Part shown: positions 1 through 7,461 of the stretch, in pieces
How the letters are laid out: the number at the start of each line of letters is the position of its first letter
Numbering within the stretch: position 1 is the stretch's first letter
Source of the DNA: Kumtagia yinganensis
GTDB taxonomy: Bacteria; Pseudomonadota; Alphaproteobacteria; Rhizobiales; Rhizobiaceae
Assembly (NCBI RefSeq): GCF_040081985.1
Contig: NZ_JBEBMH010000006.1
Coordinates: 186,001 to 250,000, forward strand
DNA: 64,000 nucleotides
Direction of reading: 5' to 3'
Notes under the pieces: model-generated
Database searches by the model: none
What the model saw: the letters and a program-made list of their open reading frames with translations, nothing else
What the model was told of the DNA's origin: nothing
Made by a program: the position numbers and the translations under genes

Positions 1-57
1 TTCGCTGAAGGATGGCCGGAATACCGGGTCGAGGCTTCTGTCAAAACAGAAAAGCCT

Positions 58-126
58 AATGAGATCGATCTTGTGCAGACGACGAGAATCGAACCCATAC
101 GGGCAAGCCCAAGGGATTTTCAAGTC
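58..126 (-). pseudogene. Decayed tRNA-Leu 3' half (att-like direct repeat)
   Basis: This stretch aligns with 5891-5957, covering the 3' flank, the acceptor 3' strand, the T arm, the variable region and the anticodon loop of the intact tRNA-Leu gene. There are scattered substitutions and an extra base in the anticodon loop region. The 5' half of the tRNA is missing, so it cannot be a working tRNA. It sits directly before the integrase remnant, as an attL site would. Confidence 0.6.
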
Positions 127-132
127 ATTTGA

Positions 133-432
133 CCGGGGAAGGTCATAATCGGCGACCACTCGACCTTCCCCGCCGATCGTACCCGCGCGGAAGCGCAGTC
201 CAAGTTGATGATGACCGCGCTATCGAACTTGGCTGGCACCGATAATCCCTGCCTCGGCGTCAAGAAGAAAAAGGAGACGCCTCGTGATGTTTGGCTCGAC
301 GAAGCAGGCTTGCCGAAGTTCGTGAAGCCGCTGGCAACGGTGCAGGCACCGCATGGTGACTTGATCCGGTTCCTCACCGTCTCGGGGCGGCGCATATCCG
401 AGGCGAGCATGCTAACCTGGAATATGGTTGAC
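133..432 (+). pseudogene. Tyrosine integrase remnant
   Basis: Reading from just after a TGA at 130-132, the frame encodes KVIIGDHSTF, then a basic helix region (ADRTRAEAQSKLM), then RDVWLDEAGLPKFVKPL and a segment reading GRRISEASMLTW followed by VDLD. This order matches the N-terminal and core-binding part of phage-type tyrosine recombinases through the first catalytic Arg box (usual form G-R-R-x-E-x-x-x-L-x-W-x-x-V-D). No initiating ATG is seen, and after about 432 the match is lost. The second half, with the His-x-x-Arg box and the catalytic Tyr, is absent. It reads away from the tRNA remnant, the normal orientation for an island integrase. Family assignment is by motif only. Confidence 0.5.
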
Positions 433-607
433 CTCGATGCTGGTCACGGTCGCGGCGCAAGGTGTCGCATCGGGGCTGGCGCTTGCCTTCGGCACGTTCC
501 TGTCAAATCTGGCAGCGTTCGCCATTCCGCCGGTTGGGACGTTGTTTAGCTTGTCGGCGCCAGCAGCGCCGCGACGCCGAGCGGGAGGCGAGAAGGGCGT
601 AGCCTGC

Positions 608-1810
608 TCAGATCACCACGAAATCGGCAGCGGTGAGAGAAGGACCGGTTGAGAGCGACGCGATCTTGATCGCTGCCGCGCCGCCTAGCCCGTCCGCATC
701 GTAGAACAGCGATCCGGTGTTTGAATTGTAGACGATACGGTCGTCGGTATCGCGCGCCGACAGGATATTGTCCTTGAACGCGGACACATCGAGCGCGCCG
801 ACACCAAGCGCAGTAAAGATCGCGCTATTTAGTGCGATCTGATCGTCCGCGACGTTGAAGTCCATGATCTTGTCGACGTTGCCGCTGGACAGCGCGGTGG
901 AGAAGCGGAAGGTGTCCGCCCCGCCCATGCCCCAGAGAATGTCATTGCCGCCGGCACCGTCCAGCACGTTGGCACCGTCGTTGCCTCGCATGACCTGCTT
1001 GATTTCGTTGCCGGTCAGATTGATGGCAAAATTCGCATGCAGCGAGGTCGTACTAAGATATTCGACGCTAACGCCATCTGCCAGCACATAGCTCACGCCC
1101 GCACAGGCGCGATCGGTGCCCTCGCCGTCCACCTCCACGATCACCGCGCCGGCGTTGTAGACGGAATAGATGTCATTGCCGCCACGGCCTGTCAGCGTGT
1201 CGGCGCCGCCGACGCCGCCATCGTTGAGGATATTGTTGCCGGCGTTGCCAGACAGCGTATCGGATGACCGCGATCCGGTCAGGTTCTCTATGTTTACCAG
1301 TGTGTCGTTATCGGCGTCGCCGCCGGCGCCTCTGCCTGAGATCAGGTCGACGGTGACGCCTGAACCAGACCCGCGATAGCTCGCCGTGTCATTGTCCTCG
1401 CCCCCATTCAGCAAATCGATGCCGGCCCCGCCTTCAAGCGTGTCGTTCCCACGGTGGCCATAGAGGTTGTCGTCATTGAGGCCGCCGATAAACAGATCGC
1501 CGAAGTCTCCGCCTGAGAACGTCGCGACCCCGGCACCTCCAGAAATGTCCAGGTAAAGGCCGGCGTTGGCCGGCGTGAGATTAGCGTTGCCCGTGTCTCT
1601 CATCGAGAAGATCGATAAAGGGCCAGGCGAATAGTAGAACACATCGTCCAAGCTTGCAGGCGGCAGGTTCGGATCGCCATTGATTCCCACCGCAAGGGGA
1701 TTGTTGATTTCGACTTGGCTGGCCATAGTCGATCCATCAAAGCGGAAGATATCGAAAGAACTCACCGATCGATAATCGCCGTTCGCGGTGTACCGAAATA
1801 CTCCTGCCAT
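608..1810 (-). CDS. RTX-type calcium-binding repeat protein
   Basis: A 400-residue acidic protein. From about residue 115 it carries glycine-aspartate nonapeptide repeats (GHRGNDTLEGGAG, GGADTLTGRGGNDIY, GAGGNDILWGMGGADTF) that form calcium-binding parallel beta rolls. The last 110 residues form the module shared with the other RTX proteins here (DFNVADDQIAL, then DRIVYNSNTGSLFYDADG, ending ADFVVI). Such C-terminal modules are typical of type I secretion substrates, so the protein is probably exported without a cleaved N-terminal signal. No catalytic domain was recognised and no ABC exporter lies nearby. The start ATG at 1810 has only a weak GGGACGG-like ribosome site. It lies inside the putative tRNA-Leu island. 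Confidence 0.85.
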   Translation of the reverse strand: MAGVFRYTANGDYRSVSSFDIFRFDGSTMASQVEINNPLAVGINGDPNLPPASLDDVFYYSPGPLSIFSMRDTGNANLTPANAGLYLDISGGAGVATFSGGDFGDLFIGGLNDDNLYGHRGNDTLEGGAGIDLLNGGEDNDTASYRGSGSGVTVDLISGRGAGGDADNDTLVNIENLTGSRSSDTLSGNAGNNILNDGGVGGADTLTGRGGNDIYSVYNAGAVIVEVDGEGTDRACAGVSYVLADGVSVEYLSTTSLHANFAINLTGNEIKQVMRGNDGANVLDGAGGNDILWGMGGADTFRFSTALSSGNVDKIMDFNVADDQIALNSAIFTALGVGALDVSAFKDNILSARDTDDRIVYNSNTGSLFYDADGLGGAAAIKIASLSTGPSLTAADFVVI

Positions 1811-2460
1811 GTGCTACCGTCCCGTCACGTTGCGCTCGGTGTAGGAAAATTCGTGAAAATTCATCGGACAATCAGGAAAGGTACGGGGGCAGAAGGTCGC
1901 TGTATATCGGATCGAGTGGAAAGGACGTGGAATTCTTTGTCCTTTCCATGGAAATTCCAACCATTTCCATGAGTGCGAATGGCGTGGTTCCGAATTCGCA
2001 GGAACCTCACGAAACGACGTCGCCCCTTCCAACGATAGCCAAAACTACCATCTGGCGCATCCTCAGGCAGATGGGCGATTGCAGCAAACCAAGCCGCCTC
2101 AACTATGCCGCAGCGGCTCGGGCGGTCAGTTCATGGTCTTGATCTTTGGCGGGGCCGTCGCAAGCCTGCCTCGTCGGCAGTGAGCCCCCCAAAGCCATTC
2201 CCGTTTATCGGATGGTGTTGAATCTCATTATACGTCCGACGACCCCGCCTTCATCCGGCGATCGAATGCGCTGAAATCCCCATGGTTCTGGCTTGGCCAT
2301 GTCTCACGCCACTTCAGACGAACGGTGTCGGGACCTTGCTTAGCCGGCTCTTGATTCGACGCCGGACTGCGCTCCCCTATCGGAGGAGGTAAAAATAATG
2401 CCCATGAGCGTGAGCGGCATCCCGTTTTGAATCAATGACTCTCGCAGAATATCCCAAGCG
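1811..2460. other. Gene-free stretch with a possible transposase scrap
   Basis: About 650 bases without a convincing gene. A short plus-strand reading around 2010-2080 gives TIAKTTIWRILRQMG, which resembles the helix-turn-helix of IS630-like transposases, but it is too short to assign. The rest shows nothing recognisable. Confidence 0.3.
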
Positions 2461-2610
2461 GTGCCTGGCACGACAGCGTTCTCGCAAAGCGCACTCGCTG
2501 ACAGGATTTTGGTTGCTGCGGGGAAGGCAGGCATGCCACCGCGCGAGATTGATGAAGAGGCGAAGGGCGTCTTCGCATCGGTGCTGAGTTTGATGAAAGG
2601 AGAGAAATAA
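2461..2610 (+). pseudogene. Short unknown reading frame, probably the tail of a broken gene
   Basis: A 49-codon frame can be read from a GTG to TAA at 2608-2610. Its second half (ALADRILVAAGKAG, then MPPREIDEEAKGVF, then VLSLMKGEK) looks like real helical protein, and its stop is followed at once by a GC-rich hairpin, as at a true gene end. No ribosome site precedes the GTG and the frame is closed by a TGA at 2428-2430. It may therefore be the 3' end of a small gene whose start has been lost. Family not recognised. Confidence 0.3.
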
Positions 2611-2644
2611 GCCTGCCACCGGAGGGGAGGATCGGCAGCAGGCT
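2610..2644 (+). terminator. Hairpin after the 2461-2610 frame
   Basis: AGCCTGC at 2610-2616 pairs with GCAGGCT at 2638-2644, directly after the TAA of the short frame and followed by a weak T-rich stretch. Terminator-like; the stem is only 7 bp. Confidence 0.4.
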
Positions 2645-2865
2645 CATTTCGACGCGGGCGAAGGCAGAGCCACCCGCACAAAGACCCGACGTTAAAGCGG
2701 AGGTCGCAGTCGCCTTGGTCTCTGAACTTGCAAGCAGTTTAGAAGCCGATCGTAACCGCCGCATGCCAGCGCCGCCGGCGAATGTAACTTGGCACGCCTT
2801 ACGCAACGTGTGAGCCAGTCACATCCTCGCGTGACGCCAGTGTATCAATCCCGATCCGGCTGCTG

Positions 2866-3198
2866 TTAGATCACCGCCCAAAGGAGAACGCCGACGACGA
2901 AGGCCATCGCTATCCATGTGCTCCACAGCAATATCCGTACGCTGTCGACTCGTTCTCCCCGGTCTACAAATCGTCGTATCCCTTCTCGCTGAACGGCGGC
3001 GTAGGGCTTGCTTATCGCGCGAACATGGCCGTCAGCCAGGAAGCGTTCAACAATCTCCGGGCACCTCGTCTTGGGCTCCGCCTCCAAAAGCCGCCGAAGC
3101 CTGTCGCTGGTGCGCTCCACCTCCATCCAATCGGTCGGCTGCCGCTCTTCGGCAGCGAGGATAGCTCCAACTCTCTTGCGAAGTTCAGCAGCTTTCAT
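2866..3198 (-). CDS. Small single-span membrane protein, unknown
   Basis: A 110-residue protein whose start was placed at the ATG at 3198 (MKAAELRKRV). A longer frame to 3318 exists but has no better start. Residues 1-85 are charged and helical, rich in Arg and Glu. Residues 89-110 form one hydrophobic segment ending in VVGVLLWAVI, so it is probably a tail-anchored or C-terminally anchored inner-membrane protein. Divergent from the outer-membrane protein gene at 3382. No family recognised and no motif suggests an enzyme. Confidence 0.5.
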   Translation of the reverse strand: MKAAELRKRVGAILAAEERQPTDWMEVERTSDRLRRLLEAEPKTRCPEIVERFLADGHVRAISKPYAAVQREGIRRFVDRGERVDSVRILLWSTWIAMAFVVGVLLWAVI

Positions 3199-3381
3199 CC
3201 CAGGATTGAACGCCACCCATACAGGCAGTGGAAGTAACTTACGGTAACCGCTCTGTGGGGTAGGGACCGCATGAATTTTACGCGCGATGATCGGACCCAG
3301 AAAATCGGATTTGATCACCTGTTAGCTTCACCAAGGTCGATACTGCCCGTTATTGAGGCAGTTGAAGGGAGGGACAAGGGG

Positions 3382-4254
3382 ATGGTGATCCGTGCGGCGA
3401 CTTGCGCGGCGGCTTCGGTAGCTCTGTTGCTGCCTTTTGTTTCGTTGGCAGCTGCTCAGGAGGACCTGCGCGAAGCTGCCCAAAACCCCATTGCCAATCT
3501 GATCAGTCTGCCGTTTCAAAACAACATGAATTTCGGCATTGGCAACACCGATAACGTTCAAAACGTTATGAACATCCAGCCGGTCATTCCATTCCACCTT
3601 AACGATGACTGGAACCTGATCGTCCGCCCGATCCTCCCTATCGTCTATCAGGAGCCATTTCTCGGCGGCCTGCAACTTCAGGAAGCCGAGCAGGTGCTTG
3701 GCAGCAACATAGGTCAAAACCACTTTGGACTTGGCGACCTCACGCCGGAGATTTTCTTTTCACCTAGCAAGCCTGTGATGTTGGCACCGGATGTAAGCTT
3801 GGTGTGGGGTGCTGGCGCGGCATTTCAACTGCCTACGGCAACGAACGATCTGCTGGGCACTGGAAAGTGGTCTGCCGGACCCGCGTTCGTTACGTTTTTA
3901 AGCGTCAAGCCCCTCCACATAACGACTGGTTTTCTCGCCGTTAACATCTGGTCGTTTGCAGGGGACGGGGATCGCGCTGATGTCAACGAACTCACGTTCC
4001 AGCCGTTCTTGAACTATAACATGCCGAAAGGCTGGTATTTAACCTCTGCCCCCGTCATCACCGCCGACTGGGAAGCTGGCGAAGATAATCGCTGGACGGT
4101 ACCAATCGGCGGCGGCATCGGTCGCATCTTCAAGATCGGTGAACAGCCGATCAATGCGCAGTTGTCGGCATACTACAATGTAGTGAAACCTGACGACACC
4201 GGCGCTGATTGGCAACTGCGCGCACAATGGACGTTCCTTTTCCCGTCGCGCTGA
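3382..4254 (+). CDS. Predicted outer-membrane beta-barrel protein ('neuromedin U'-like annotation)
   Basis: A 290-residue protein starting at the ATG at 3382 behind a GGGAGGG ribosome site. Residues 1-25 are a clear Sec signal peptide (VALLLPFVSLAAA, then QED at the predicted cleavage point). The mature part is rich in alternating hydrophobic and aromatic strands (NNMNFGIGNTDNVQNV, WNLIVRPILPIVYQEP) and ends in an aromatic beta strand (WQLRAQWTFLFPSR), as in outer-membrane barrels. The family is found in many rhizobia under the misleading name neuromedin U and is related to phenol-degradation MetA-like barrels. The role is unknown; transport or envelope structure is likely. Confidence 0.75.
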   Translation: MVIRAATCAAASVALLLPFVSLAAAQEDLREAAQNPIANLISLPFQNNMNFGIGNTDNVQNVMNIQPVIPFHLNDDWNLIVRPILPIVYQEPFLGGLQLQEAEQVLGSNIGQNHFGLGDLTPEIFFSPSKPVMLAPDVSLVWGAGAAFQLPTATNDLLGTGKWSAGPAFVTFLSVKPLHITTGFLAVNIWSFAGDGDRADVNELTFQPFLNYNMPKGWYLTSAPVITADWEAGEDNRWTVPIGGGIGRIFKIGEQPINAQLSAYYNVVKPDDTGADWQLRAQWTFLFPSR

Positions 4255-4426
4255 TCCGTTAGGGAGTCTGTCGCCACATAGCCGCTTGGCGATACAAACT
4301 CAGCCTTCCCGCAGCCTCACGCCAGCGCCGCCGCCGTTCTCGGGATGAAATCGACGCCGGCCACATGTGGCACGTCGAGGCCGCAATTACGTTTCTCGCA
4401 ATCGCCGCCGGCATAAAGACATCGCA

Positions 4427-4582
4427 GTGGCCGCAAAGGATGCGAACGACCGCATCCTCTGCAACTCCGACACGGGGATACTCTACTATGATCCGGATGG
4501 CACTGGAGCGGGAGCGGCAGTGAAATTCGCGGTACTCACCGGATCGCCGACACTGACCGCAGCCGACTTCGTGGTGGTCTGG
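4427..4582 (+). pseudogene. C-terminal scrap of an RTX protein
   Basis: The frame reads NDRILCNSDTGILYYDPDG, then AAVKFAVLTG, then LTAADFVVV. This matches the last 50 residues of the RTX proteins at 608-1810, 10401-11768 and 17277-20699. Where those end in a stop after DFVVI or a close variant, this one has TGG at 4580-4582, and the frame runs on into unrelated sequence. Nothing upstream resembles the beta-roll repeats, so only the tail of a lost gene remains. Confidence 0.65.
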
Positions 4583-4593
4583 TCAGGTAACCA

Positions 4594-4619
4594 AGCCCGG
4601 TTGCGAATGCGACCGGGCT
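4594..4619. terminator. GC-rich hairpin between the RTX scrap and the 62-residue gene
   Basis: AGCCCGG at 4594-4600 pairs with CCGGGCT at 4613-4619 around a 12-base loop. It sits downstream of both the plus-strand RTX scrap and the minus-strand small gene, so it could end transcription from either side. A close relative of this hairpin occurs at 5111-5136. Confidence 0.4.
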
Positions 4620-4626
4620 CACTTCC

Positions 4627-4815
4627 TCAGGCGGCAGCGCTCCAATCATCGGCGGCCGTCGCCCGCCAACGGTCCAACACCGCATCGGGACTGCGATCCA
4701 CCACGACGATGTCACGATCGGCGAACTCGCCAGCCGCCGCCCATAGACCGGCGCCGAGTCGAGAAACCCTCACCTCCTGAGGCTTTCCACGCACATTCAC
4801 CTCTGTCCGTTGCAT
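4627..4815 (-). CDS. Small conserved-looking hypothetical protein
   Basis: A 62-residue protein from the ATG at 4815 (MQRTEVNVRGKPQEV), preceded by GGGATGGG. Pattern: a short beta-rich N-terminal half (VNVRGKPQEVRVSRLGAGLW), then GEFADRDIVVVDRS and a helix ending DRWRATAADDW. This layout resembles small rhizobial proteins of unknown function seen near accessory regions. It is followed by a terminator-like hairpin, which supports it as a real gene. No function can be given. Confidence 0.45.
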   Translation of the reverse strand: MQRTEVNVRGKPQEVRVSRLGAGLWAAAGEFADRDIVVVDRSPDAVLDRWRATAADDWSAAA

Positions 4816-5043
4816 CGTCCCATCCCGCTTGGCCGCCGCAAATCCCGGAGCAGCAATTACCTCCGGATTGTGAAAGGCGCAACAGAGTATGTTGTAACCA
4901 TGACAATCGCGACGGATTGGCAAGTTCGTCGTCTGGAAAACGGAACCAATTGTCCGCGGTAACGTTTGATGCAGCCGGCGTCGATTGCCCCTCAATCGAA
5001 GTCGGCAGGCCCTGGCTCGGACCTCCCTGGCCAGGGCCATTTT

Positions 5044-5109
5044 ATGCTCGGCTCACGCAAATTCGCCGAAGCCGCTAAAGAGGCAAACATCTTGATTGAG
5101 TGCGGCTAA
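5044..5109 (+). other. Tiny frame with repeated peptide FAEAAKEANILIE
   Basis: A 21-codon frame from ATG to TAA encodes MLGSRKFAEAAKEANILIEC and one more Gly. It is followed directly by a hairpin. Its core recurs at 5771-5810 with almost only silent changes, which suggests both copies descend from a translated sequence. It may be the tail of a larger lost gene. Confidence 0.3.
5061..5100 (+). repeat. Copy 1 of a 40-base coding-like repeat
   Basis: It aligns without gaps to 5771-5810. Almost all differences fall at third codon positions of the shared peptide FAEAAKEA(N/D)ILIE. Confidence 0.5.
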
Positions 5110-5110
5110 G

Positions 5111-5136
5111 GCCCGGCTGCGGAGACGCGACCGGGC
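5111..5136 (+). terminator. Hairpin after the tiny 5044-5109 frame
   Basis: GCCCGG at 5111-5116 pairs with CCGGGC at 5131-5136, immediately after the TAA at 5107-5109. It resembles the hairpin at 4594-4619 in both arms and flank. Confidence 0.4.
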
Positions 5137-5145
5137 TCGACTGCG

Positions 5146-5643
5146 TCAACTACCGTCGTAGCGGGTGCCCGGAGTGCCCACGGCCGTGTGATAATAGCCT
5201 TCCTTTCCGAAGATTTCCTTCACGGGTCTCCAGTAGGGCGGATTGACGCCTGCGTTACATCGGTCGTGATCGGCTTCGCCTTCTTCCGATCCAATACCAC
5301 CCCATCCCGCAACTCCCGCATCCGGTTCGGATTGGGGGTTTCCGCTGGTAGGCATACCAATGCGCATCAACTTTGTTGCATAGTAGCCCAACGCGAGGGT
5401 GTTCATCTGAAAGCGACTACATCTTCCCGCGCATACCATCGCTCGTGCGAACATATAGTTCTCGGCGGCAGCCACATTGAGATCGAGCGAGTTGGGCTGC
5501 TCACCGGGACCCGGAGGCTGATCACGCCACGCCTTCAGAGCCTTCCAAGCGCTGAAATATTTTCCGCAACATGAGCCATCATCAAGCTCCGCGGCAATCC
5601 TCGCCTCGATAATCATCCGAACTAGCGCGTTGTCGACTGCCAT
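5146..5643 (-). CDS. Hypothetical protein, unknown
   Basis: A 165-residue protein. The ATG at 5643 was preferred to the in-frame ATG at 5649 because the AGGAA ribosome site abuts the latter. The N-terminal third is helical with a CC pair (DDGSCCGKYFSAWKALKAW). The middle has AAENYMFARAMVCAGRCSRF and QMNTLALGYYATKLM, and the C-terminal third is Gly- and Pro-rich (AGWGGIGSEEGEAD). No signal peptide or membrane span is seen. Families with this core occur in rhizobial accessory regions, but I cannot name a function. It lies at the right end of the putative tRNA-Leu island. Confidence 0.55.
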   Translation of the reverse strand: MAVDNALVRMIIEARIAAELDDGSCCGKYFSAWKALKAWRDQPPGPGEQPNSLDLNVAAAENYMFARAMVCAGRCSRFQMNTLALGYYATKLMRIGMPTSGNPQSEPDAGVAGWGGIGSEEGEADHDRCNAGVNPPYWRPVKEIFGKEGYYHTAVGTPGTRYDGS

Positions 5644-5770
5644 GGACATTTCCTCGCAGTTGAGAATTCACTCGGGGATTTCGGCGTCGTGCTTAAGCGA
5701 GGACAATTTAATCCGGAGCAGGTGTGTGGACAACCCAGAGCCACCCTCTCCAGTTGCCCACGATTGGAAC

Positions 5771-5810
5771 ATTCGCCGAGGCCGCTAAAGAAGCGGACAT
5801 CCTGATCGAA
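5771..5810 (+). repeat. Copy 2 of a 40-base coding-like repeat
   Basis: This matches 5061-5100 with silent third-position differences and encodes TFAEAAKEADILIE in a frame that runs from a GTG at 5724 into the tRNA-Leu gene. It lies just outside the 3' end of tRNA-Leu. Confidence 0.5.
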
Positions 5811-5903
5811 TTAGACCCGCACCGCCCTTCTGCGTACCCTGCAATGAAAATGCCAGTGCACACACGAAGGCGGGAATGCGCCAAACTCTCAATGAAATCA
5901 ATC

Positions 5904-5988
5904 TGGTGCGGACGACGGGAATCGAACCCGTACGGGCAAGCCCGAGGGATTTTAAGTCCCTTGCGTCTACCTGTTCCGCCACGTCCGC
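5904..5988 (-). tRNA. tRNA-Leu (anticodon UAA)
   Basis: Read on the minus strand, the acceptor arm GCGGACG (5988-5982) pairs with CGTCCGC (5914-5908). The anticodon stem is GGGA/TCCC around the loop CTTAAAA, giving anticodon UAA for UUA codons. The T arm holds the usual GGTTCGA-type loop (CGGGTTCGATTCCCG), and a long variable arm marks it as class II. CCA is encoded at 5906-5904. Total length 85 bases including CCA. A decayed copy of its 3' half lies at 58-126. Confidence 0.93.
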
Positions 5989-6051
5989 TTGGCTCGCAGT
6001 CCTAACGGAGCGGCGGAGGATTGCAAGTGGTGGTCGAGCCTCTGACCGGGT

Positions 6052-6471
6052 TCACTCCGCCAACGGACCGGCGTGGCCGTCGATTGCAATCGGCATTGCC
6101 GCGCCAATTCGGAAACTCTGGCCGGACGCGAATGCCCGCGCGTGGCTCTCGACTTCGAACTGCCGCTCGTTGACCACGCCGTTCTCTGTCAGTCGCACGA
6201 TCCACGCGGGACCATCGGCGAGCAGTTCGACACGATCCGCCTTGCCGTCAGCCACAGTGGCCTCGAGGCAATCCAGAAGCATAGGAGCGCCAAACTCAGT
6301 CGCTATCCGCAACACCTGGCTTTCGAAATCTTCCAGCGCCAGATTGCAATCTTCGTAGTGCGACCGCACGCGCTCGGCGACAGCCGACACATCCACTATG
6401 CGGTCGCGTGCAAAGGCGCGTTGCACCTCTCGCCTCACCTCTTCAAGCAACCATTCGGGGAATCTGATCAT
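6052..6471 (-). CDS. Hypothetical cytosolic protein
   Basis: A 139-residue protein. The start at 6471 (MIRFPEWLLEEVRREV) follows a strong GAGGAGG ribosome site; a longer upstream frame has none. It is acidic and helical (FARDRIVDVSAVAERVRSHY, then NLALEDFESQVLRIA), followed by a short beta-rich tail (DGPAWIVRLTENGVV, FEVESHARAFASGQSF). No signal peptide, membrane span or catalytic motif is visible. It stands alone between tRNA-Leu and the ribbon-helix-helix gene and faces away from it. Function unknown. Confidence 0.6.
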   Translation of the reverse strand: MIRFPEWLLEEVRREVQRAFARDRIVDVSAVAERVRSHYEDCNLALEDFESQVLRIATEFGAPMLLDCLEATVADGKADRVELLADGPAWIVRLTENGVVNERQFEVESHARAFASGQSFRIGAAMPIAIDGHAGPLAE

Positions 6472-6655
6472 GGCATTTTCCTCCTCGGAACTGCCCATGC
6501 CGCACCTTGCACCTCTCAGCTCTCGAACGCAAGAGAAAAATCGCAAAAGCGTAATTTTTTCAATATGTTAGTTAAACAAGCCAATGTCATGCAATGTGTC
6601 TGACATCCATTTGTCGCTGTATCCGGCAGGTGTGATTTTGCGTCTAAGCCAACCC

Positions 6656-6685
6656 TTGACGCAAGGCATACCCTTTACCTAAATA
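6656..6685 (+). promoter_or_regulatory. Sigma70-like promoter of the ribbon-helix-helix gene
   Basis: TTGACG at 6656-6661 and TAAATA at 6680-6685 are separated by 18 bases, about 43 bases before the ATG at 6729, in a locally AT-rich stretch. The match is good by eye; there is no experimental support. Confidence 0.5.
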
Positions 6686-6728
6686 ACGCCTATTACTCAT
6701 TCTACTTATTTGACGCTCAGAGGATGTG

Positions 6729-6962
6729 ATGGCGGAATTGGAGCGGGGCGAACGGCTTCAGATCATGCTGAGCGGCGACGAGTTGCTCGCGCTGGAAAAT
6801 TTCAGATTCAAGAACCGTATGCCCAGCCGTGCGGCTGCCGTTCGCGAGTTGTTGCGGCGTGGCTTGGCGGGCGAGGGTTTTCTGCAGGCGGAGACCGGTC
6901 GAAAATCCCAGGATTTCGGCGTGCTGGACCAGCCCGAATTAGATGAAGGCAAAGGCAAATAG
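6729..6962 (+). CDS. Ribbon-helix-helix-like DNA-binding protein
   Basis: A 77-residue protein. The ATG at 6729 lies six bases after AGAGGA; a GTG one codon upstream is less well placed. Residues 8-45 fit the ribbon-helix-helix pattern: a short strand (RLQIMLSGDEL), helix 1 (ALENFRFKNRM) and helix 2 (SRAAAVRELLRRGLA). The rest is a charged tail. Such proteins act as dimeric repressors, often of their own gene or as antitoxins. No toxin partner is adjacent, so a stand-alone regulator is more likely. The promoter at 6656-6685 is a plausible place for autoregulation. Confidence 0.65.
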   Translation: MAELERGERLQIMLSGDELLALENFRFKNRMPSRAAAVRELLRRGLAGEGFLQAETGRKSQDFGVLDQPELDEGKGK

Positions 6963-7092
6963 GCTTGGACCGCCCGCCGCCGCCAGCTTCTGGACAGATG
7001 AACGAGGCTACGTTCTAATTCCCCGCGATTTTTGAGCGGGGATACGATGTGATCAAGCAGGTCTTTCCTTTGCGTCGCCGTCGGCGTTCGCG

Positions 7093-7359
7093 TTGCTGAC
7101 CCAGACCTCTTCCCCTACCCTGTCGCAATATTGCGAAGGCACCGTTTTCGGTCTTTCCGGCAAATACAATCTCGCCAAGGGAACAGGCTTCCTTGCGGTC
7201 AGGGCGGGACCCAGCGCCGGTTCGCGAATGGTCGGCCAGTTGTTCACCGGCAACACGGTCGAAATTTTCAGCCGCAAGGGCAACTGGTATCGCGCCGCCA
7301 TGGGCGGGATCGATGGCCGGGCGAACAGCAAATGGATGCGCAATTCCTACGGATATTGA
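7093..7359 (+). CDS. Bacterial SH3-domain protein, probably exported
   Basis: The frame ending at 7359 encodes about 88 residues from a TTG at 7093. From YCEGTVFGLSGKY onward it has an SH3_3-type fold (GFLAVRAGPSAGSRMVGQLF, TVEIFSRKGNWYRAAMGG, SKWMRNSYGY), usually periplasmic and ligand-binding. The hydrophobic stretch before it (ASPSAFALLTQ) looks like the end of a signal peptide, but no ATG opens it in frame. A GTG at 7049 (VIKQVFPL) lies in another frame. Either the start is TTG and unusual, or a one- or two-base frameshift broke the signal peptide. The domain call is firm; the start is not. Confidence 0.65.
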   Translation: MLTQTSSPTLSQYCEGTVFGLSGKYNLAKGTGFLAVRAGPSAGSRMVGQLFTGNTVEIFSRKGNWYRAAMGGIDGRANSKWMRNSYGY

Positions 7360-7461
7360 AGCCGCCGAACCGCTTGCGCACGGATCGCACTGGCAAGCTT
7401 GGCAGGAGTGACGCCAGATGCCGTGATCGGGCTGCGCGAACTGCGCTACCCGGACCGAACC

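Larger units (their letters stand above)
58..5988. mobile_element. Candidate decayed genomic island at tRNA-Leu
   Basis: The interval is bounded on the left by a degenerate copy of the 3' half of tRNA-Leu plus its 3' flank (58-126) and on the right by the intact tRNA-Leu(UAA) gene in the same orientation. An integrase remnant starts a few bases inside the left copy. Integration into the 3' end of a tRNA gene by a tyrosine integrase leaves this arrangement. The contents are scrappy: one intact RTX gene, an RTX C-terminal fragment, small unknown genes and long gene-poor stretches. The island reading is inference; the left copy has diverged too far to act as a recombination site now. Confidence 0.5.

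Noticed and set aside
2340..2806. Minus-strand frames of 80-124 codons
   Set aside because: They overlap a plus-strand frame with more protein-like sequence and a terminator, and they lack ribosome sites.
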